A DNA stretch of 45,823 bases. Source: an uncultured Muribaculaceae bacterium (GTDB lineage Bacteria > Bacteroidota > Bacteroidia > Bacteroidales > Muribaculaceae). Positions 43,935 to 45,823 of this stretch are shown one piece after another (within the stretch, counting starts at the first letter, position 1; the number at the start of each line of letters is the position of its first letter). Location: contig CAJOFH010000019.1 in assembly GCA_905233845.1 (NCBI GenBank), positions 1-45,823 on the forward strand, read 5' to 3'. The notes beneath the pieces were generated by a model, which saw only the letters and a list, made by a program, of their open reading frames with translations, ran no database searches and had not been told where the DNA came from. The position numbers and the translations under genes are program-made.

Positions 43935-45035
43935 ATGAAGAAAACTTTATTTTTACTTTTGGCAATAGTGATTGCCTGTGGGAGCGTGATGGCTCAGCAC
44001 AGGCCGCATCGTGGGCCACATCGCGGTCCTCGTCATCATTTTTCACGCGTGGAGCGTCACCATCCTCGCATGGGGCGTCACCATCACTTGAGGAGCATGG
44101 CAACTCCTAAGGTTCCTGAGTTCCTGAAGAAGGGTGACAAAATAGCTATCTTGTCACCATCGAGTGTGCCAACCGACCTCTCGATTATCGACAAGGGCGC
44201 AAAGGTGCTGCAGCAGTGGGGCTTCAAGACTGTAGAGGGTCCTCATGCACGCTCTAACTACCACACTTATGCAGGAACTACCGATGAGCGTTTGAGCGAC
44301 ATCATGTGGGCGTTGCGTGACCCAAGCATCAAGGCAATCGTATGCTCACGTGGTGGTTATGGCTCGGCAAATGTGCTGACGAAACTGTCGCTCGACAGCC
44401 TGCGCAAATACCCCAAGTGGATAGTGGGTTACAGTGACATAACTGGCTACTTGAGTGCTGAGGTTCGCGCTGGCAATATGGGAATCCATGGTAATATGTG
44501 CGGCTATCTGGCAAAGACTGGCGGCACCGACCAGCTGAGTTTATATCTGCGCGACATGCTCATGGGCAAGATGCCTCGCTATGAGGTTCCAGGCAACGAG
44601 TATAACAAGCCTGGCAAGGCGAGTGGAATCCTGATAGGTGGAAACATGTGCGTTTATGGCGACATCGCCGACACGCCGTTCGACATCCTCGACCGCCACT
44701 TTATCGATGGTCGCGACATCATCCTCTTTATCGAGGAGGTCGAGGAGCCTTACTCTCGCATCGACCGAATGTTCCAGCACCTGATACTGCGTGGTGCCAT
44801 GGACAAGATAAAGGCTTTGGTTGTAGGGCGTTTTGATGGTTGTCCTACATCGCGCGGCTACAACTCGGTGTTTGAGTTCATTGCCGAGTACACTAAAGAC
44901 TATGACATTCCCATCTGTTATGACTTCCCTACTGGACACGACGAGAGTTGGAACTATCCGCTCATCGAAGGCTGCCCCGTCACCCTCGATGTTTCCAAGG
45001 AAAAAGTGACAATGGAATTCAATTTGCCCAAGTAG
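43935..45035 (+). CDS. LD-carboxypeptidase (S66) with His-rich extension
   Basis: Serine peptidase of family S66 that removes the terminal D-Ala from murein tetrapeptides (LdcA) or degrades related peptides (MccF). The 366 residues begin with a signal peptide (1-20, ends VMA-Q), so the enzyme is exported, unlike cytoplasmic LdcA. Residues 21-52 are an extension with ten His and many Arg. The catalytic core (about 57-366) has SRGGYGSANV, the nucleophile S167 in VGYSDIT, a Glu in FIEEVEEPYSRIDRM (267-271) and H335 in FPTGHDE, matching the Ser-Glu-His triad. An in-frame TTG at 43926 is the less likely start. Confidence 0.93.
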   Translation: MKKTLFLLLAIVIACGSVMAQHRPHRGPHRGPRHHFSRVERHHPRMGRHHHLRSMATPKVPEFLKKGDKIAILSPSSVPTDLSIIDKGAKVLQQWGFKTVEGPHARSNYHTYAGTTDERLSDIMWALRDPSIKAIVCSRGGYGSANVLTKLSLDSLRKYPKWIVGYSDITGYLSAEVRAGNMGIHGNMCGYLAKTGGTDQLSLYLRDMLMGKMPRYEVPGNEYNKPGKASGILIGGNMCVYGDIADTPFDILDRHFIDGRDIILFIEEVEEPYSRIDRMFQHLILRGAMDKIKALVVGRFDGCPTSRGYNSVFEFIAEYTKDYDIPICYDFPTGHDESWNYPLIEGCPVTLDVSKEKVTMEFNLPK

Positions 45036-45041
45036 TTTTTG

Positions 45042-45110
45042 AACCCGATTCGGTACCGATTTGGGTTTATAATAACAGTGGCCCGTGGTGATAAATTCAC
45101 TGCGGGCCAC
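45042..45110. terminator. Two terminator-like hairpins between convergent genes
   Basis: The first stem pairs AACCCGA with TTTGGGTT around TCGGTACCGA (45042-45067). The second pairs GTGGCCCG with CGGGCCAC (45078-45110) and GTGA with TCAC inside. They separate the convergent carboxypeptidase and lipoprotein genes. Confidence 0.65.
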
Positions 45111-45132
45111 GATTGTTTCATGTAGAATCTCT

Positions 45133-45657
45133 TTACAATGGTGGACGTGGAGGTCTGGGACCTTGATGATGTATGCCTGCTTTTCTTAAATCTTCGCGTG
45201 TAACTCGCTGGAATACTACTTTGCTTGGTCCTTCGCGATTAACAACTACAGCGGCGAAAGGACGTCCAGGATGTCTAGGGTGTCCAGGACCATGTCTGTC
45301 ATCAACAATATAAGAGAAGTAGATTTTATCTTTGACTCTGTTGACAAGCGCGGTCTCGATTGACAAGTCTCGGTCATTTTCAGGCAGAATTACTGCAATT
45401 ACAAACTGGCGGTGGAAGTCAATCGACGTTGAGTTGCCGTTCCGTCCCTTGAAAGCATCATCGCCAAACACGTTTTCAAAGTCATACCGGTTGTTGATAA
45501 CCAGCTTTTGGGTACCATTTTTGAAGTTGTGATGAACATGATAGTTGTTGAGGTGATGATAGTTGGTAGCAACCCCGCCCAGATTCAGCGAGGTGCATGA
45601 CGACACCATCATCGCCACAACCATTAACGTTAATGATAGAAAAAATGTCTTTTTCAT
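45133..45657 (-). CDS. His/Pro-rich lipoprotein
   Basis: A 174-residue lipoprotein: signal peptide with lipobox VSSC (C21), then a His-rich stretch NYHHLNNYHVHHNFKNG, a beta-rich central domain (about 50-150) with SIDFHRQFVIAVILPENDRD that vaguely resembles PrcB_C-type domains, and a Pro/His/Arg-rich end (HHQGPRPPRPPL). The substrate or partner is unknown. The His-rich segments parallel the His-rich N-terminus of the convergent carboxypeptidase gene. Confidence 0.7.
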   Translation of the reverse strand: MKKTFFLSLTLMVVAMMVSSCTSLNLGGVATNYHHLNNYHVHHNFKNGTQKLVINNRYDFENVFGDDAFKGRNGNSTSIDFHRQFVIAVILPENDRDLSIETALVNRVKDKIYFSYIVDDRHGPGHPRHPGRPFAAVVVNREGPSKVVFQRVTREDLRKAGIHHQGPRPPRPPL

Positions 45658-45793
45658 AAATTTAAAGGAATTAAAGTGGTTAATATATGTTGTGTCAACG
45701 TAGGATATCTCGAATTGAAATGCCTCCTGACTTCGTCACTTTTTTCTTGAGAGAAAAATGTTAAAACATAATTGATTTATAATCAAATTGTTG

Positions 45794-45823
45794 TAATTTT
45801 GCATACCCTGAATTTGGGGTATG
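45794..45823 (+). promoter_or_regulatory. Promoter box and 5' hairpin at window end
   Basis: TAATTTTG (45794-45801) is followed immediately by CATACCC...GGGTATG, a perfect 7-bp hairpin with an 8-nt loop that ends at the last base of the window. The transcript start would lie within the stem. The gene served is beyond the window. The rest of 45658-45793 shows no feature I can support. Confidence 0.55.

Overview
The window looks like a chromosomal segment from the Bacteroidota, order Bacteroidales, probably a gut lineage near Muribaculaceae or Prevotellaceae. That family-level placement is an inference. Three things support it. Most genes are preceded by the Bacteroidota promoter pattern (TTTG or TTG, a spacer of about 19-22 nt, then TAnnTTTG). 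Shine-Dalgarno sequences are almost absent. The gene families are typical: SufBCDS, DUF4834, BspA-like leucine-rich proteins, secreted dockerin-like proteins and C69 peptidases.

Layout. 1-5.5 kb: a minus-strand sufB-sufC-sufD-sufS operon for Fe-S cluster assembly, with a possible tiny transcription unit beyond its end. 5.6-9.3 kb: an intact tRNA-Leu(CAG), then an AT-rich accessory segment with an AAA/DUF4143 ATPase, a displaced copy of the tRNA-Leu 3' end, an orphan coding fragment, a DUF805 membrane protein and a secreted DUF2059-like protein. 9.4-14.6 kb: a large secreted alpha-amylase with starch-binding modules and a dockerin-like tail, with a LacI-type palindrome upstream, and a secreted beta-helix protein. 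14.6-20.1 kb: rpsU with a long structured leader, psd-pssA-DUF4834 (phosphatidylethanolamine synthesis), a polysaccharide flippase and ruvB. 20.2-26.9 kb: a GDP-mannose pyrophosphorylase, a repeat-rich spacer, a C69 dipeptidase and three consecutive FKBP-type prolyl isomerases (one cytoplasmic, one lipoprotein, one secreted). 27-37.4 kb: a minus-strand block with a secreted tyrosine-phosphatase-like fusion, a methyltransferase, enolase, a 1106-residue BspA-like protein and an OB-fold-like repeat protein. 37.5-40.4 kb: a LAB_N membrane protein and an ABC-2 exporter (ATPase plus permease). 40.4-43.8 kb: a small accessory patch with an SH3 protein, a frameshifted SHOCT gene and a WG-repeat lipoprotein interrupted by an in-frame stop. 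43.9-45.8 kb: an LD-carboxypeptidase with a His-rich N-terminus, a His/Pro-rich lipoprotein, and a promoter plus hairpin running off the end.

Two patterns link separate regions. First, four secreted proteins (amylase, phosphatase fusion, BspA-like, OB-fold-like) carry the same kind of paired EF-hand, dockerin-like module, and in three of them it forms the extreme C-terminus. Second, several intergenic gaps, always on the 3' side of a gene, contain short tandem repeats of strict 7- or 9-nt period with different sequences. I found no CRISPR array, transposase, integrase or phage gene. Nothing here is clearly a new defence or mobile system; the most unusual items are the dockerin-like protein set, the heptamer/nonamer repeats, the tRNA-Leu remnant beside the DUF4143 ATPase, and the rpsU leader.
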